A stretch of 64,000 nt of DNA. Origin: Plumapathes pennacea (taxonomy: Eukaryota; Cnidaria; Anthozoa; Antipatharia; Myriopathidae). Under the pieces are notes generated by a model that was not told where the DNA came from, did not search any database, and was given only the letters and a program-made list of their open reading frames with translations. The DNA lies in assembly GCA_964036295.1 (NCBI GenBank), contig OZ038465.1:3844167-3908166 (forward strand), in the 5' to 3' direction. The translations under genes and the position numbers were made by a program. Positions within the stretch are counted from its first letter, which is position 1; every line of letters begins with the position of its first letter. Positions 12,085 through 24,115 of this stretch are shown here, piece by piece.

Positions 12085-12162
12085 ACCACGTGTCGCAGAA
12101 ACTCAATTTGCTCTCAAAGGTTTCTACTTGCTGCTGGTCCGTACAACAAAGGACTGTATTGA
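12085..12162 (-). mobile_element. BEL/Pao leader fragment
   Basis: The sequence 'acaacaaaggactgta' with 'gtgtcg(c/t)agaaactcaatt' lies directly upstream (minus sense) of the gag region. It recurs at about 20980-21051, where it abuts a different flank. It probably represents the element's untranslated leader next to its LTR. Confidence 0.5.
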
Positions 12163-12165
12163 TTA

Positions 12166-12456
12166 GGAGGCAGTGTGGCCGAGTGGGTAGGGCGCCGGAC
12201 TTGAAATCCGGAGGTCCCAGGTTCAAGTCCCGCTCTGACCACTAGCTGAATTTGCAACACGGTAGACCTGAGTTCAAATCCTCGACCACACTATGTAAAT
12301 AGCCAACTGGTTAGCCTCCAACCAGTTGGGATTCTTAACGAATTTACGTTCAATTTATGATATTTCGTTTCTGTATTTCAAGTCTCCCCAATTAGCACGG
12401 CAGTGCTAAACACATTGAGACTTAAATAAAGTGATTTATTTATTTATTTATTTATC
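12166..12456 (+). repeat. tRNA-derived SINE
   Basis: The tRNA-like head contains a good A box (TGGCCGAGTGGG) and B box (GGTTCAAGTCC), with an anticodon-arm-like CCGGA-CTTGAAA-TCCGG hairpin. AGTGTGG at 12172-12178 is exactly complementary to CCACACT at 12286-12292, which also follows a second B-box-like 'gagttcaaatcc'. The body ends in the shared tail (see 5128-5208) and a (TTAT)n tract. It lacks an intact tRNA T-arm, so it is not a functional tRNA gene. Confidence 0.8.
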
Positions 12457-12688
12457 CCCGAGCGAAGCTAATGCAGCAAAATCGCCTTGTTTGAAGACTC
12501 CAAGCGTGTTGCCGTCTCGAAATTTAATGTTCGTCTGTCAGTCAGTCAGGCGTACGACTTTTTAGGCCAGGTGCCTAAGGCAATGACGTAATAATTATTG
12601 ATTAGCGTCTCCGCCAGTGTTTTTATTGACATTCGGAAGAAAAAAAAATTGAACGAAGCAACAATTCTACGTAACTGCGTTCACGAAA
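12457..12688. other. Intergenic, no gene seen
   Basis: Short spacer between the SINE and the STPR ORF; no feature beyond an A-rich stretch just before the ORF. Confidence 0.4.
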
Positions 12689-12949
12689 ATGAATTTGAAA
12701 ACTGGAAAACTTGAAACAGAACGGTCTCGCGAAGCTCGTCTTCAAAAGAGAAGGGAACAGGCACGGGCAAGGCGAAATTGTGAAACGATCGAACAGCGCC
12801 AAATACGTCTAGAGAAAAGACGACAAACATGTTATAACCGACAGCATCATGAACGGAAGCGTGCCGAAGAAACGGCTTCGCAAAGGGAACAGCGCTTGAA
12901 AGCAAATCGGGAGCTTCAGACGCCGTTTTGTGTTAAACTCAGTACTTAA
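12689..12949 (+). CDS. STPR-repeat ORF, likely transposon fragment
   Basis: An 86-codon ORF, very rich in Arg/Glu/Gln, with helical repeats of about 23 residues: RLQKRREQARARRNCET, then IRLEKRRQTCYNRQ and SQREQRLKANRE. This matches the STPR (score-and-three) repeat style, a DNA-binding module often found at the N-terminus of Helitron-like and other mobile-element proteins. No helicase, nuclease or second exon could be recognised downstream, so it is probably a mobile-element remnant or a first exon. A free small gene cannot be excluded. Confidence 0.5.
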   Translation: MNLKTGKLETERSREARLQKRREQARARRNCETIEQRQIRLEKRRQTCYNRQHHERKRAEETASQREQRLKANRELQTPFCVKLST

Positions 12950-14159
12950 TCAGAAAGGACAAGCAACAAAGGTTAGTCAGTGGAAATCGAACAATCACCG
13001 TGACAAATATATTCTACCCGTATCTTGTAACTCGATCACGTCAAGAATGTATTAAAATCTGTATGCTGATCATTTTCCCTCGAAGTATTGTTTTAATACG
13101 CTTCTGTCGCCAGTTTCCGCTACCGTACTCGCTCAGAGCAATCGGAACTTGGAGTCTTGAATGATTTAGTCAGATGTCTTATTTTTTCTGTCAAGACTAA
13201 AACTGTAACAAATGCTGTTAATCTGACATGCGGTGATTGCAGCGAGAATCGTTCACAAGCCCTTTGAAGTATGACTAGGTCTGAAGCCCGTGTATAATTT
13301 GAAGTAAACCGTTCAAGTTTTGCTTTGACTCTGGGAGAAATCATGCTCTTTTGAGCGGGTTCACATACAAAACAATTCGAGCCTATTAAATATGCATGCC
13401 TGAGTCTGGTGCATGCACTAGTCCAGAGTAAAAACAAATTGCACAGGAAGCCTATTTAACTGTACCACCTATGAATTCAAAATTGGAAAATCAGTGTTCC
13501 TTTTTTTCCGTACTACGACGGCCGACCAAATATTAAATTTTGAGAACGTGCTTGGCAGACTGTATGAATTAATTTGACGTGCCGACGGTGGGAAATATAC
13601 TTCGTCACGCAATCGACTCTTTTTTTTTTTTCTTTTTTTTTCAACGCAAAAGTATAAAACACATCATTCTTTTTCTCCTTCCTTTGCGTGTAGCACTTGA
13701 CTTCGAAGAAAAGATTGAGTCAAAATTTCGGTAAAACAAATGCTACTCTTGTTGGGAGTACCAAAGTAAAAATCCCATCAATGGCAGAGCGAGGGGGTAT
13801 CTGCGATTATCGCATTTCTAGTTTATTTATCTTCCACTTGCTTTATTAACTCCCGACCCAGTTACACACTTTTTGCTACTGCACTCTTCACAACAATCAT
13901 ATTGGGTATCTGCCCTTGTCCTCAAACGGGCCTCTATTTATATGGTGTAAGCCTGCGTAGTTCTACAGTACTAATCCCGTAGCTTCAGTAACTCCACTGA
14001 CTAAAGTCCTCGTGTAATTTTCCTTCCACCGTAGTTTTACTGTACTGTGGAACTAGTACAGGTATACATAATCTCTTAATGAATAACAAACTGGAACTTT
14101 CGTGAGTGAATCTATAACTAAACCAATTAACTAAATCAATAACATACGCGGGTTTTCCC
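12950..14159. other. Intergenic stretch, nothing recognised
   Basis: AT-rich, with a T-rich tract near 13620-13640. A 105-codon minus ORF at 13120-13437 has no recognisable domain and is not called. Confidence 0.45.
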
Positions 14160-14766
14160 GACAAACTGATTCCGTGCATCCCGTACTGAGCGTCACTCAA
14201 TATACATTCCGAACATCCTGAACGCCCCAGAACTTTTGCTGACTCGGTCAGTACTTTATAACCACCAATCAAACGTCGCGATGATGAGGGCATATATAAG
14301 AAAGGGATTTTCCCGCCTCATGACAGGCTTCATTTCTGCCTGATTAAAATAAATGAATAACAGAGTGTGTGAAATCGAAATAAATGAATACCGTCAAAAA
14401 TTCTGCAAACACGTTCGATGAACGAAGCATCTTGGAGCAGATTGGGAAGTAAGAAAAGTCGCACAGCAAGTAACGGAGTGAACTTTAATTGCCTCATTCG
14501 TTGTATACTTCTTTACATTAATAGTAATAGTATCGAAAGAGAGGGCTTTAAATGGTTGTAACATTCACCACAAATTTGCGTTAATATTGCCCGCAGCATC
14601 ATATCTACGTTTACAAGCACTGAATGGATGTGTTAAGGATTGCTAGAAACTTAGCATACGCTCTTCACATTGGCAACTGTGTCTAGTTTATAAGCACTGA
14701 AAAATAAAGAAAAATAAAACTCGGGAAAACCACAGATAAGCCGAGCTCGCTGGGTCACTAGTTAAG

Positions 14767-17700
14767 TCAACGGACGCTCTTTATGGTTTGCTCGATCCAG
14801 GGCAGGAAGAATTTAACGTCGGTGTACACGCCAGGAGTTCCACTCGCGCACCCTATTCCCCAGCTCACCACGCCCCAGAGGATGAACTGGCCGCTCTGTT
14901 TGTCTTTACATACCAGTGGACCACCGCTATCTCCCTGACAGGAGTCCTTCCTTTTCTTTGAAGATCCGGCGCAATGCATTCGGTCAGTGATCTGTAGGTG
15001 GGCACGAAAATGGTGTCACTAAAACATAGCAATAAGCAAACCGCTCACGTGCATGTGCCACGATAAAGTGGTTTTCTACTGTACTACTGAAGTTTTTAAT
15101 ATATTTTACCGTTGTTTTCAGTTTTTTTTCACAGCGTTTCTTTTTCGTGAGCGGCACTTTAACTTGGCGCAATTTGTTTGAGAGCTCGCCGTCCTCCTTG
15201 GTATGACCAAAACCTGTCACGATACATTTCGTACCTAGTGTCGAAAACAAATAAACAACAAGTTATTTCAGAGAAAGTGTATTGCCTCACTCTCTGATAT
15301 TTACTATAGTTGTTTAGTGATCAATCACAATGTTTTTAATTTTAAAACATTTTAGCGAAGCTTATAACTAAGGAACTGGGAAACCTGTTACTTCTTACTT
15401 TACTAACACGATGAGCACGTGGGGGGTGGGAGGGGGATTACATGGCCGCTGGAAATACGAATTTTAACTTGGAGTGTTCTGAATGGAACGAAGTGAATGG
15501 AACGAACGAGTGAGAGACATTCAACGCGACGAGAATATAAAATTCGTATCGCCAAGTGGCCCATGTAATGTTCCGTTTGCTATATCTACTAGACATACCG
15601 TATCTCACAGCCTTTATAATACTGTCTTTAAAAATCGCGCGCACGGTAAATATATAATTTTTATCTTTACATGTAAAAGTATCGCGCGCGAAGAAGCAGA
15701 AGAAATCCTGGTATTTGTCATTGATGCTTATTATAATAAAAATGAACACGTTACCCGAACGGAAGTTCGTTGAATCCGTTGGAAGGCAAACTGGGCTCAT
15801 GGTGGCGTTAAACTTCTTTAGTGGCGTTTTGAACTGCAGCAGGGCAATATCATAATCTAATGTCCTGTCGTCGTACTTTGGGTGCACACAAATATGTGCC
15901 AACTCTGAAATGAAACAAAAAATAAAACTAAACTGAACAAACATATCCATTAGCAGTAAGTGAAGTCGAGTGACGTTTTCGCCAAACTTTAGTACGAACG
16001 ACACTATCTATAGTTAGTCCGCATTTACCAAAAACAAGAGTTTAGAAAATTGTGTTTGACGATTACCAGTTCCATACGACTATTTTTTATGTTCGTGTGA
16101 AAAGTCAAGAGCTTCATACAGCAAACGTTTGATGCTTTTTTACGCAAAACCATGTGAACTGCAAATCCCGATCTGAGAGACTTTTTATGACACCATTCTT
16201 CTGTTCAGGCATAAACACAAACACAAATATCCACATAAACAACAACAGCAAATTTACTACAACAAGCTAGAGCGCAAACAAGAAACACCAAATAATCTCA
16301 GCCTTTCAACTGCAATTTTAGCTGATAGCGCAGTGATACAGTATCCCCGGAGTATCTAATAATGAGCCAGTAGTCTTTTACCTCTATCCACTTCATGTCC
16401 GTCGATGTTTAGCTGGTCAAATTCTCCAAGAACAACCTGTATAGCATTAGTACCACGTGAAACGCATCCTGTTTGGCCTCCAACGAGTTTATCGACGCAG
16501 TGCGCAGCCGTCAAGACCCATTGGTTGTTAATCAGCGACCCTCCACACTCAATATAGTAGTCACTGTTCCTCCTGAGGCCAGCCTGCCAAGGCCAGTCTT
16601 TGTTCGATGCGGCCACGGTGCCCCCGACAATTCGTTTCTCCTCCAACTGCGGGAGTAGTAAATTTCGCTTGCGGCGCTTTTCTTCCAAGCGAATGCCACA
16701 CTTTGGCGCAGCTGATGCTGAACAGTAAAGAAGCAAGTTATTTATCACTATACAGTCAAACCCCTATTAAAGCGGCGACCTATTAGGCGGCCAGTTATCA
16801 AAGTCCTGAAAGTATTGTCAGTATAATACTGTAAATAGATTGTTTCCTATAAAGCGCCACCTCTTGGTCGTCCCGATGAGGGTTCCTGTTCATCGCAGGG
16901 GACGGCCACCAAGTTTGAATTAGAAGGTGACGCGACTGATAAAACATGTTTATGATCTATGCAACAGTTGTCACAAGCCTCCAAGTGTATTCGTATTAAC
17001 TAAAGTGACACACACGCTTCATTTTGTATTCAGTTAAACATAACCAGCAGTTAATTTTAATTTTATTTTTATAGAAACCGTCCTTACCCTCAGGAGTTTT
17101 GTTATAGAAACCGTCCTTACCCTCAGGAGTTTTGTTGGGTGTTCGCTTCACGGGTGTAACTTCTGTAAACAGTGCATTGGCAATTTTCGTTAGCAACCGA
17201 ATGTCAGTCCCCAACAACAAATAATTTTATCTTTATCTCTTTCCATTTTTACGCCGTTTCTTTATGGCTAAGAACGACATTCAAGAACAATAAAACAACA
17301 AATACCGGCTCATGCATACAGGAGGCAAGGGAAAACAGAGATAGGCGACAGACAAAACAGAACAGGGCGAAAAAAAAATACGAAAACAGAGAAAAATAGA
17401 GAGAGAAAAATGAAAACGATGGAGCAGAGACAGAGGCGGGTCTTCGCATCTCAATAAAGCCTGAGAAATTCCATGCAGAGTTATGTGGATGAAAGAATCA
17501 CATGATTCCAATAACCGTCTGGGTGCTTACAGTCGAACCTCGCTATTTCGAACTCGGTTAATTCGAAGTCCCCGTTATTGGGAAGTCAAGCCAAATCCCC
17601 TTGGAATTATTTTTCAGTCATTTACTATTGGCTATTACGAAACCCCACTATTTCGAACTTTTTTTCATGTCCCGTGCGACTTCGAAATAGTGGGGTTCGA

Positions 17701-18346
17701 CTGGATTTAATTTTGGGACCTCGAGGGTTCTTAGCATATTTTCATCGGGTCAGTCGCGACCGGACCTTCCGCTCCTTTAGGAGATTGGGTACTAGTGACA
17801 CTTGCATGACTGGATTTGTAGCCCAAATTTCCCAACGTGTTTAGTCTGAGCAAAAAGTTATCAAAAATTCTCGTAACTGTGCAATATACGTTATTATTCA
17901 AATAAGTATTTTATAGTGTCTCCAATTTATAGTTTGTCAAAAACTAAATACATACATAATACATTAAAGATATTATCCTTATTATTTACAATTATCATCC
18001 GGAAGATGTCGAGGAAGAAGATAAATTCTGCTTTTCGTTGTTAGACCGTACTAGATTTTTATTGCTGAATCCTTTTTACCGTTTATTGTTAAAGTGTTAT
18101 ACCACTATAAGCGCCCCGTCTCCAATAAGCGCCCTGTTTCTAATAAGAACCCTTTTGTGTTTGGTCACGAAATTGCTGATTCACAAACCTTACCGGTGCA
18201 TTTTACTGAGAAGAGGTGCTTAGGTACACGTAGATGAGATAAATACCTTTCTTTTTACATTTCTTTTTACCTTTCTTCGCGTTTGTGGAATCCACAGCGA
18301 TTAGTACCAAAAGTAAGAATACCACAGCTTTCATCTTCGTTGTCAT
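14767..18346 (-). CDS. Secreted trypsin-like serine protease, copy B
   Basis: Exons on the minus strand: 18346-18247, 17162-17121 (or to 17088 with the alternative donor), 16717-16382, 15904-15755, 15234-15110 and 14991-14767. All phases match copy A, giving 325 residues. The layout is signal peptide, Lys-rich stub ([10 protein letters not shown]), linker, furin-like [12 protein letters not shown] and an intact His/Asp/Ser triad with Asp in the S1 pocket. Differences from A: an extra codon before the active-site loop ([15 protein letters not shown] instead of SSKGKDSC) and a strongly basic segment ([14 protein letters not shown] instead of [14 protein letters not shown]). These put more positive charge on the enzyme surface and may change substrate or glycan binding, which is inference. 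No stop or frameshift was seen. Confidence 0.88.
15440..15571. repeat. Foldback element in protease intron (copy B)
   Basis: Counterpart of 3500-3618 in the same intron, with an extra 'gaatggaacgaa' duplication inside. Confidence 0.6.
17088..17153 (-). repeat. 33-bp tandem duplication of a splice donor
   Basis: The block 'accgtccttaccctcagg...' occurs twice 33 bp apart, duplicating the donor of the 42-nt linker exon. Use of the distal donor (exon 17162-17088, 75 nt) stays in frame and adds 11 residues that repeat the NKTPEG motif. Confidence 0.85.
17530..17704. repeat. pogo/Tigger-like MITE
   Basis: Terminal inverted repeats: 'cagtcgaacctcgctatttcgaa' at the left and 'ttcgaaatagtggggttcgactg' at the right, flanked by TA-rich sequence. 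This is the end signature of Tigger/pogo-type nonautonomous elements. It is present only in unit B, so it inserted after the A/B duplication or was lost from A. Confidence 0.8.
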
Positions 18347-18734
18347 CTGTGAGCGCGAAGTGATCATAAAAAGAAGATTTGTTAGTAATATTTACAAATA
18401 TTCTATGATCACTTGGGCAACAATAATTTTGGAATAACATAACAAAAACTTATTGGCGTCAAACGTTTTGGCATTATTCAACATTGTAGTCATCCAATAG
18501 ATTATACAATCATGATATTTTCAGTTAACAGTAGTCTGCAGGAACAAAGATAAACACAAAATAAAGTGCTACTGAGACGAAAATCACGAACTGACCATTT
18601 AACAGGTAGGCAGCAATCTGACAAACAAACCCGCGTTCTAGTTCAGATAGATAAATCAGTCACAGGCTGATTTTGTTAATAGTTGCTACGTATTTTGTAA
18701 TTTCGTAGTTAAATAAACTTGAATTTCATGACTT

Positions 18735-19430
18735 TAGTCGAGTCAGGGCTGGCTCAAAATTTATCCGTGAAGGAAACCTAAATGCAACAATCAGTAAACA
18801 ATTTTCCTGGGCGTCACAACAGCAAAGCGAAGTAAAGAGATGTACTCACTTTTTTCTACAGGAATCTGATAGGCACGATGAATTACGGCACTTCTTGCTT
18901 CTCCGAGAGGTGAAAAAACTGACGTTTCTCCCGGCAATGGCAATTTTATGTATGTTTTCAATTATGAAAGGCTTGTGTCACGATTCCGTCTTGTGACTTT
19001 GCCATGGCATATTCAAATCCCCCTAGAATAATTTTTCATTTAGTAACATTTATCGTGTACAGCACGCTATGCTTACAATCAGTTCACAGGCTTGAAAACC
19101 CGAAATGCAAGTCGGCCAAAATATCTAGCACATGGCCTAAAAGGCTATCATTTTGCAGTTTGAACAGAAAATTCATTTCAATCATCACGATTGTTGTGAC
19201 TTTGCCATGGCATATTCACATCCCACGCGTTGTCAATGGTCACTCCTCGAATAATCTTTCAATTAGTAACATTTATCATGTATAGTACGCTATGCTTACA
19301 AGTTCTGATCTGCGCAATGGAAATTTACATCGGTTTTGTTGACGATCATTCACTCTATATGTATATGACAGAGAGCCGAGACAAATCTAAGGCCCATTCT
19401 CGAATGATCCTTAACCAGAAATAGTGGGCA
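18735..19430. repeat. TATA-bearing multicopy repeat, copy 2
   Basis: Homologous to 9300-9960 and 20170-20870. It starts inside the element ('gagtcagggctggctcaaaattt') and directly follows the 5' flank of unit B. It carries the same internal 'ccatggcatattca' duplication. Confidence 0.6.
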
Positions 19431-19968
19431 TGCATGCACATTATGGGCTGTAAATTTATTGGTTTACAGATGAAACTAACAAGAGATTTTACTATAGAGA
19501 TGGACACAAAAATCATCGTACCTTTGAACTAGAGACTAAATTTGAAGCTGTTCAATCGCATTTTCTTATACGACAAGGATGTCGAAAACATTAAACGCAA
19601 AATCAATTAATTTGTACTTTTTGCGTTTTTCCAATGTAAAGATGCAAGAGATGTCTAACAGTATAGCTGAAAACGGCACACTGTATAAGAGTAGTGGACC
19701 GTTTTCATTCTTGCCTCCTGTTCAATCGGTCGTTACTTCAAGAAAAGACATTCTTCTGAACCAGCTTAATGGTAACCCTTGGCACTTTGTATCTCTTCCG
19801 TTTTTTTATTTATGTATGGTTTTGTTGAGTTTATAGCAGCACTCCTATCACTCAATAACGCATGCCGTAATCGGTCCTGGCGAAGATTGACAATAAATTA
19901 AATCGCGAGGTTTTGGCGCGGCAACTGAGCACAGTATATTTATATTTTAGTTTCCATAAATATGGCGA
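19431..19968. other. Intergenic, one unassigned short ORF
   Basis: Contains an 85-codon plus ORF (19579-19836) without recognisable similarity or signal peptide. No feature is called. Confidence 0.35.
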
Positions 19969-20870
19969 AGAAGGCGAACCACACTAAGGATCAAAGTTAG
20001 CGGACAGAATATAAAAGAAAGTATAAAATTAATTGGGTGTATTTTGATCTGATAACAAACACCTTCAGTGGTAGTCGCATCTTTAGTTTATCTTTTCTAA
20101 ATGACAAAGCGAAGTAGGAAGAACAAGTAGTGAATGAATATCAGAGACACCATGGAGGCAAAAAGGCGAGTCAGGGCTGGCTCAAAATTTATCCGTAAAG
20201 CAAACCTAAACGCAGCAATCAGTAGCCAATTTTCTTGGGCGTCACAACAGCAAAACGAACTAAGTAAAGCGACGGATCTACTCACTATTTCCACACGAAT
20301 CTGTTAGGCACGAATTACGGCACTTCTTGCTTCTCAGAGAGGTGAGAAAACTGACGTTTCTCCCAGCAACGATAATTTTATGTATAGTATCAATTATCAA
20401 AGGCTTGTCACAGTTCTTGTGACTTAGTTGCCATGGCATATTCAAATCTCCCACGTTGCCAATAATCATGCTTAGAATCATTTTTCATTTAGTAACATTT
20501 ATCATGTACAGCACGCTATGCTTACAATCAGTTCACAGGCTTGAAAACCCGAAATGCAAGCCGGCTAAAACTATCTGGCACATAACCTAAAAGGCTATCA
20601 TTTTGCAGTTTGAACAGAAAATTCATTTCAATCATCACGATTGTTGTGACTTTGCCATGGCATATTCACATCCCACGCGTTGTCAATGGTCACGCCTAGA
20701 ATAATCTTTCAATTAGTAACATTTATCATGTATAGTACGCTATGCTTACAAGTTCTGAGCTGCGCGATGGGAAAATTGCATCGGTTTTGTTGATGATTAT
20801 TCACTCTGTATGTATATGAGAGAGAACCAGGACAAATCTAAGGCCCATTTCTTGAATGATCTATAAAAAA
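19969..20870. repeat. TATA-bearing multicopy repeat, copy 3
   Basis: The most complete copy: 'gcgaagaaggcgaaccacactaagg' start, 'cagaatataaaagaaag' TATA-like motif, then ATG ACA AAG CGA followed soon by stops, then an in-frame [20 protein letters not shown] stretch ending at a stop near 20304. This hints at a decayed small coding unit of unknown family. Confidence 0.6.
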
Positions 20871-20979
20871 ACAACAAAGGAAAAAACGCGCGCATGCGTA
20901 TGTTGAGTTATAATGCACGCGCGTTTACCAATCAGATGGCGCATACTATCCATCTTATAAAACCAGAAATAATGGACAT

Positions 20980-21051
20980 GTGTCGTAGAAACTCAATTCG
21001 CGCTCAAAGTTTCCACTCGCTGCTGGTCTGCACAACAAAGGACTGTATGTG
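20980..21051 (-). mobile_element. BEL/Pao leader fragment next to protease unit C
   Basis: Closely matches 12085-12162, the leader of the gag fragment. It abuts, at about 21052, the sequence shared as the 3' flank of all three protease units ('gatgaagacatatataag'). Confidence 0.5.
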
Positions 21052-24000
21052 ATGATGAAGACATATATAAGAAAGGGACTTCCCGTCTCCTGACAAGCTG
21101 CATTTCTGCCTGATAGAATAAATGAATCATAGATTGTGTGAAATCGAAATAAATGAATATCGTCACAAATTCTGCAAACACGTTCGATTAATAAAGCATC
21201 TTGGAGCAGATCAAGTAAGAAAAGTCGCACAGCAAGTAACGGAATGAACTTTAATTACTTCAATTGTTGTACACTTCTTTACATTAATAGTATTAGTATC
21301 GAAAGACAGCTTTAAATGGCTGTAACATTACACAAGTTTGCGTTATGGTCATATTGCTAGTAGCATATCTACGCTTACAAGCACTCACGATGTGGTATGG
21401 ATTTCTAGAAACTTATCATACGCTCTTCACATTGGTAACTGCATCTACTTTACAAGCACTGAAAAATGAAGAAGAAAAAACTCGTGAAAAGCACAGATAA
21501 CCCATGCTCGCTGGGTCACTAGTTAAGTCAACGGACGCTCTTCATGGTTTCCTTGATCCAGGGCAGGAAGAATTTAACGTCGGCGTACACGCCAGGAACT
21601 CCCTTAGCGCACCCTTGTCCCCAGCTCACCACGCCCCAGAGAATGAACTGGCCGCTCTGTTTGTCTTTACATACCAGTGGACCACCGCTATCTCCCTGAC
21701 AGGAGTCCTTCCCTTTTGAAGATCCGGCGCATAGCATTCGGTCAGTGATCTGTAGGTGGGCACGAAAATGGTGTCACTAAAACACAGCAATAAGCAAACC
21801 GCTCACGTGCACGTGCCACGATAAAGTGGTTTTCTACAAACTGTACTACCGAGGCTAAATATATTTTACCGTTGTATCCAGTTGTTCTTCACAGTCTTTG
21901 TTTGTTGTGAGCGGCATTTCAACTTGGCGCAATTTGTTTGAGATCTCGCCGTTCTCCTTGGTATGACCAAAACCTGTCACGATACATTTCGTACCTAGTG
22001 CCGAAAACAAATAAACAACAAGTTATTTCAGAGAAAAGTGTTGCCTCACTCTCTGATCTTTCATCGTTTAGTAACTAATCTAAGGAACTGGGAAACCTGT
22101 TACTTTCTACATTACTAACACGATAAGCACGTTGGGTGTGGGGGAGGGGGGAGGGGGTGTATATGGACTTAGGATATTACATGGCCGCGTGGAGACACGA
22201 ATTTTAACTTCGAGTGTTGATGATATCTCTCGCAAGTGAATGGAACGAACGAGTGAGAGACATTCAACACGAGAATATTCGTATCGCCAAGTGGTCCATG
22301 TAATGCTCTGTTTGTTATATCTAAGACATCTTCGCTGAAACATCAAGAACAAAGACATACCGTATCTCACAGCCTTTATTTCCTGTCTTAAAACATCGCG
22401 CGCACGGTGAATATATTATTCTTATCTTTCACATGTGAAACTATCGCGCGCGATGAAAGATCAATTCTTAGAACAGAAGAAACTGGTATTTGCCAATGAT
22501 GTCTATTATCATACAAATAAACACCTTACCCGAAGGGAAGTTCGTTGAATCCGTTGGAAGGCAAACTGGGTTCATGGTGGCGTTAAACTTCTTTAGTGGC
22601 GTTTTGAACTGCAGCAGAGCAATATCATAATCTTCTGTCTCTTTATCGTATTTTGGGTGCATACAAATATGTGCCAACTCTAAAGTGAAAAAAACACAAC
22701 AAAACAAAAACAAACAAACATATCCATCAGCAAGTAAAGTCTACGTATTCGCCAAACTTTCGTACGATCGACACTATCTATAGCTTTAGCCCGCATTTAC
22801 CAAAACCAAGAGTTTAGAAATTGTGTTTGACAATTACCAGTTCCACACGACTATTTTTCACGCTCGTATGAAAAGTCAAGGGCTTCATACAGCAAACGTT
22901 TGATGCTTTTTTAAGCAAAACCATGTGAACTGCAGGTACAAGCTCTTACCCGAGCAAACAAGAAACACCAACTTACAACTGTGATTAACAAACAGCAACA
23001 GTATAATCAGTCTTTCAACTGCAATTGGATCTTCTTGTTTATTTTAGCTGATAGCGCAGTGATACAGTATCCCCAGTAGCAGTCTTTTTACCTTTATCCA
23101 CTTCATGTCCGTCGATGTTTCGCTGGTCAAATTCTCCAAGAACAACCTGTAGAGCATTAGTACCACGTGAAACGCATCCTGTTTGGCCTCCAACGAGTTT
23201 ATCGATGCAGTGCGCAGCCGTCAAGACCCATTGGTTGTTAATCAGCGACCCTCCACAGTCGATAAAGTAGTCACTGTTCTCCCTGAGGCCAGCCTGCCAA
23301 GGCCAGTCTTTGTTCGATGCGGCCACGGTGCCCCCAACAATTCGCTTCTCCTCCAACTGGGGGAATATTAGATGTCGCTTGCGGCGCTTTTCTTCCAAGC
23401 GAATGCCACACTTTGGCGCAATTGATGCTGATTAGTGAAGAAGCAAGTCATTTATCATTATAACAGTCGAACTCCTATTAGGCGGCCAGTTATCAAAGTC
23501 CTGAAAGTATTGTCAGTATAATACTGAAATAGATTGTTCCCTAAAAGCGGCCACCTCTTGGCCGTCCCGATGAGGGTTCCTCCTTATCGCGGGACGGCCA
23601 CCAAAAAATAAATACACGGAGTGAAAAAGGCCATGACAAATAGGAGTTCGAAGTAGAACTAAGACAACTAGCTGATAAAACACGTTTATGATCGTAGCCA
23701 CAGGCCTCCAAGCGTACTCGTATTAAAATAAAGGCATAACCAGCAGCCGTAAATTTGTGTTTTTATAGAAACCGTCCTTACCCTCAGGAGTTTTGGTGGG
23801 TTTTGGCTTCACGGGTGTAACTTCTGCAAACAGTGCATTGGCAATTTTCGTTAGCAACCCGGTGAATGTCATGCTCCAACAACAAACAATTTTATCTTTA
23901 TGACTCAAAACGACAGTCAATAACAATAAAACAACAAACAACAGCTTATGCATACAAGAGGCAAGGGAAAACAGACAAAACAGGACGGAGTAAAAATCAA

Positions 24001-24115
24001 AAGCGACGGAACGGTTATAGAAGGTATTCGAAGTCTGAGAAATCCAATGCAGAGTTATGTGGATGAAAGAATCACATGATTCCAATAACCGCCTAGGGTA
24101 CTTATGAAATGTTGA
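21052..24115. repeat. Protease duplication unit C
   Basis: Homologous to units A and B from the shared 3' flank through the linker exon and about 250 bp beyond it (to the 'ggatgaaagaatcacatgattcc' motif, also at 17484-17508). The homology ends before the A/B-type signal-peptide exon. Confidence 0.7.

Larger units (their letters stand above)
14160..18740. repeat. Protease duplication unit B
   Basis: Direct repeat of unit A (about 2175-6465), about 12.0 kb away measured at the stop codons. It includes the same 3' flank, intronic foldback and MITE, and a 5' flank block ending 'gttaaataaacttgaatttcatgac'. It differs by an extra Tigger-like element (17530-17704). Confidence 0.8.

Noticed and set aside
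12166..12245. Functional tRNA-Ser(UGA) gene
   Set aside because: A and B boxes and an anticodon-like loop are present, but the T-arm does not pair and a SINE body with (TTAT)n tail follows.
11607..12245. 212-codon plus-strand ORF
   Set aside because: It is the antisense shadow of the gag region; the minus strand carries the DUF1759 and zinc-knuckle signatures.
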